From Robiginitomaculum sp. (GTDB lineage Bacteria > Pseudomonadota > Alphaproteobacteria > Caulobacterales > Maricaulaceae): a stretch of 64,000 nucleotides of DNA. Numbering within the stretch: the first letter of the stretch is position 1; each line of letters begins with the position of its first letter. Below the pieces are notes generated by a model, which ran no database searches, was not told where the DNA came from, and saw only the letters and a list, made by a program, of their open reading frames with translations. A program made the position numbers and the translations under genes. Location: NCBI GenBank assembly GCA_002733495.1, contig NVVV01000005.1, positions 43,052 through 107,051 of the forward strand. The letters are read 5' to 3'. This document shows, in pieces, positions 63,302 through 64,000 of the stretch.

Positions 63302-63889
63302 ATGCCTGTAGAAACATTAAGCCACCTAATTTATGATGTTCTGCCAGCAGCAGAGGATTACGAAAAGGCTGAATTGAGACTATCTCAAGAACATGACCCT
63401 GATAAACCAGTATCAGATTGGATGGTTGCAGCAAGAGGAGCAAAACGCAGAGCAGCACAGTTGGCCGTTTCAATTGACGGTCTAACAGATCGCTTTGCTG
63501 ATGAGCAAAATCTCACAGTGAAGAGTATTCGGCGATCCATTACAAATCATTGTCTCTGGCCGGGAACTGAAACACCGAGATTAGGTGCTCATGAAAGGGT
63601 GCGAGCTGTGGCAAACGCCTACAAGCATTATAACCTATCTAACCCAAATTTGCTGATTGATCATAATGATGATGTAATTGCGGCTGGGGCAGGGTACGGA
63701 ATCGATGGTTATGGCGTTGGGAAATGTGGTGGCGTTGAAATTCTGGTTAATCAAAAAGATGGGGAAGTTTTTAAGTTTTTAGGTGATGTACCAGTTGCAA
63801 TTTCGGCTTGGTTCAAGTTCTTGGGACATCAAGGTGTGCAAATTCCGCCTGGGTCATATATGGTTTGCGGGATTGAAGTGCACACTTAG
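63302..63889 (+). CDS. Hypothetical protein, AT-rich, 195 aa
   Basis: I do not recognise this protein. It is soluble and begins MPVETLSHLIYDVLP; a charged helical first half is followed by a glycine-rich, probably beta second half (GAGYGIDGYGVGKCGGVEIL). The start ATG 63302 has GGAGGCG upstream; a frame open from 63242 overlaps queA. Codon use and base composition are clearly more AT-rich than queA, and an IS element begins 13 bases after its stop, so it is probably acquired. Confidence 0.7.
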   Translation: MPVETLSHLIYDVLPAAEDYEKAELRLSQEHDPDKPVSDWMVAARGAKRRAAQLAVSIDGLTDRFADEQNLTVKSIRRSITNHCLWPGTETPRLGAHERVRAVANAYKHYNLSNPNLLIDHNDDVIAAGAGYGIDGYGVGKCGGVEILVNQKDGEVFKFLGDVPVAISAWFKFLGHQGVQIPPGSYMVCGIEVHT

Positions 63890-63902
63890 GTGTATTCTTT
63901 AA

Positions 63903-64000
63903 GGGGCTGTCCCAGATAACGCCGATTAGGTGTTATAATGGACGGCATGAGAAAGTCACGATTAAGCTCGTATAAGCAAGGGCGACTGATGGAGCATTTT
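63903..64000 (+). mobile_element. Left end of an IS1595-family insertion sequence (cut by window edge)
   Basis: The sequence GGGGCTGTCCCAGATAAC at 63903-63920 has the form of an IS1595-type terminal inverted repeat, and the transposase frame starts shortly after. The right end is outside the window. Confidence 0.75.
63938..64000 (+). CDS. IS1595-family transposase, first 21 residues
   Basis: ATG 63938 starts a frame reading MDGMRKSRLSSYKQGRLMEH and continuing past the window; ATG 63947 is an alternative. The RKSRLSxYKQxRLxEHF pattern is the usual start of IS1595-family (ISSod11-like) transposases, a DDE enzyme that moves the element. Only the N-terminal tip is visible, so whether the gene is intact is unknown. 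Confidence 0.75.
   Translation, partial: MDGMRKSRLSSYKQGRLMEHF

Overview
The window comes from an alphaproteobacterium of moderate GC content, chromosomal throughout except for an insertion sequence cut by the right edge. Four things point this way. The housekeeping gene order dgt - SPOR - nagZ - scpA - scpB - tatABC - serS - surE - pcm - LysM/LytM lipoprotein - yajC - secD - secF is typical of the class. The SOS box between uvrA and ssb has the alphaproteobacterial form GAAC-N7-GAAC. A DUF1491 protein and an ErpA-type carrier are present, and the intergenic repeats (CGTCAT...ATGACG, CTTCGACAAGCTCAGG) are of the kind seen in this class. Genus cannot be fixed from the sequence alone.

Layout. 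(1) 1-1660: start of prfC and two small reverse-strand genes, one of them DUF1491. (2) 1677-6825: a forward group with an orphan BcsB-like periplasmic protein, an unknown exported protein and a TonB-dependent receptor-type barrel. (3) 6822-17461: a type II secretion locus split over three transcription directions: gspE reverse; gspJ-K-L, an M-like gene, a C/PilP-like gene, gspD and gspI forward; gspF-G-H reverse. No prepilin peptidase is present. (4) 17514-25329: a tightly overlapping reverse operon for a surface glycan or glycolipid: sugar aminotransferase (WecE type), a large polytopic membrane protein, a flippase-like UPF0104 protein, WbqC, two sulfotransferases and a polyprenyl-phosphate type GT2. 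(5) 25391-36776: erpA, dgt and the core cluster for cell-wall recycling, chromosome condensation, Tat export, SerRS, SurE, Pcm and an NlpD-like division factor. (6) 36945-43301: a TonB C-terminal-domain protein, a chemoreceptor, yajC-secD-secF and a PuuD-type membrane protein. (7) 43377-51750: a phytanoyl-CoA dioxygenase-like gene with trmFO, a second TonB-C protein, then an operon of three paralogous polytopic membrane proteins interleaved with two CPBP intramembrane proteases. (8) 51728-64000: DUF1428, uvrA, ssb, gyrA, a LysE exporter, coaD, two cyclophilins, an AhpD-like protein, queA, an unknown AT-rich gene and the left end of an IS1595-family element.

The strongest candidates for something undescribed are the membrane-paralog/CPBP operon at 46948-51750, the sulfotransferase/WbqC/WecE glycan operon at 17514-25329, and a seryl-tRNA synthetase carrying an AT-rich insertion of roughly 85-90 residues in its catalytic domain. 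In the same synthetase gene a dispersed repeat forms the last codons and supplies the ribosome binding site of surE. No tRNA, rRNA or CRISPR array was seen.
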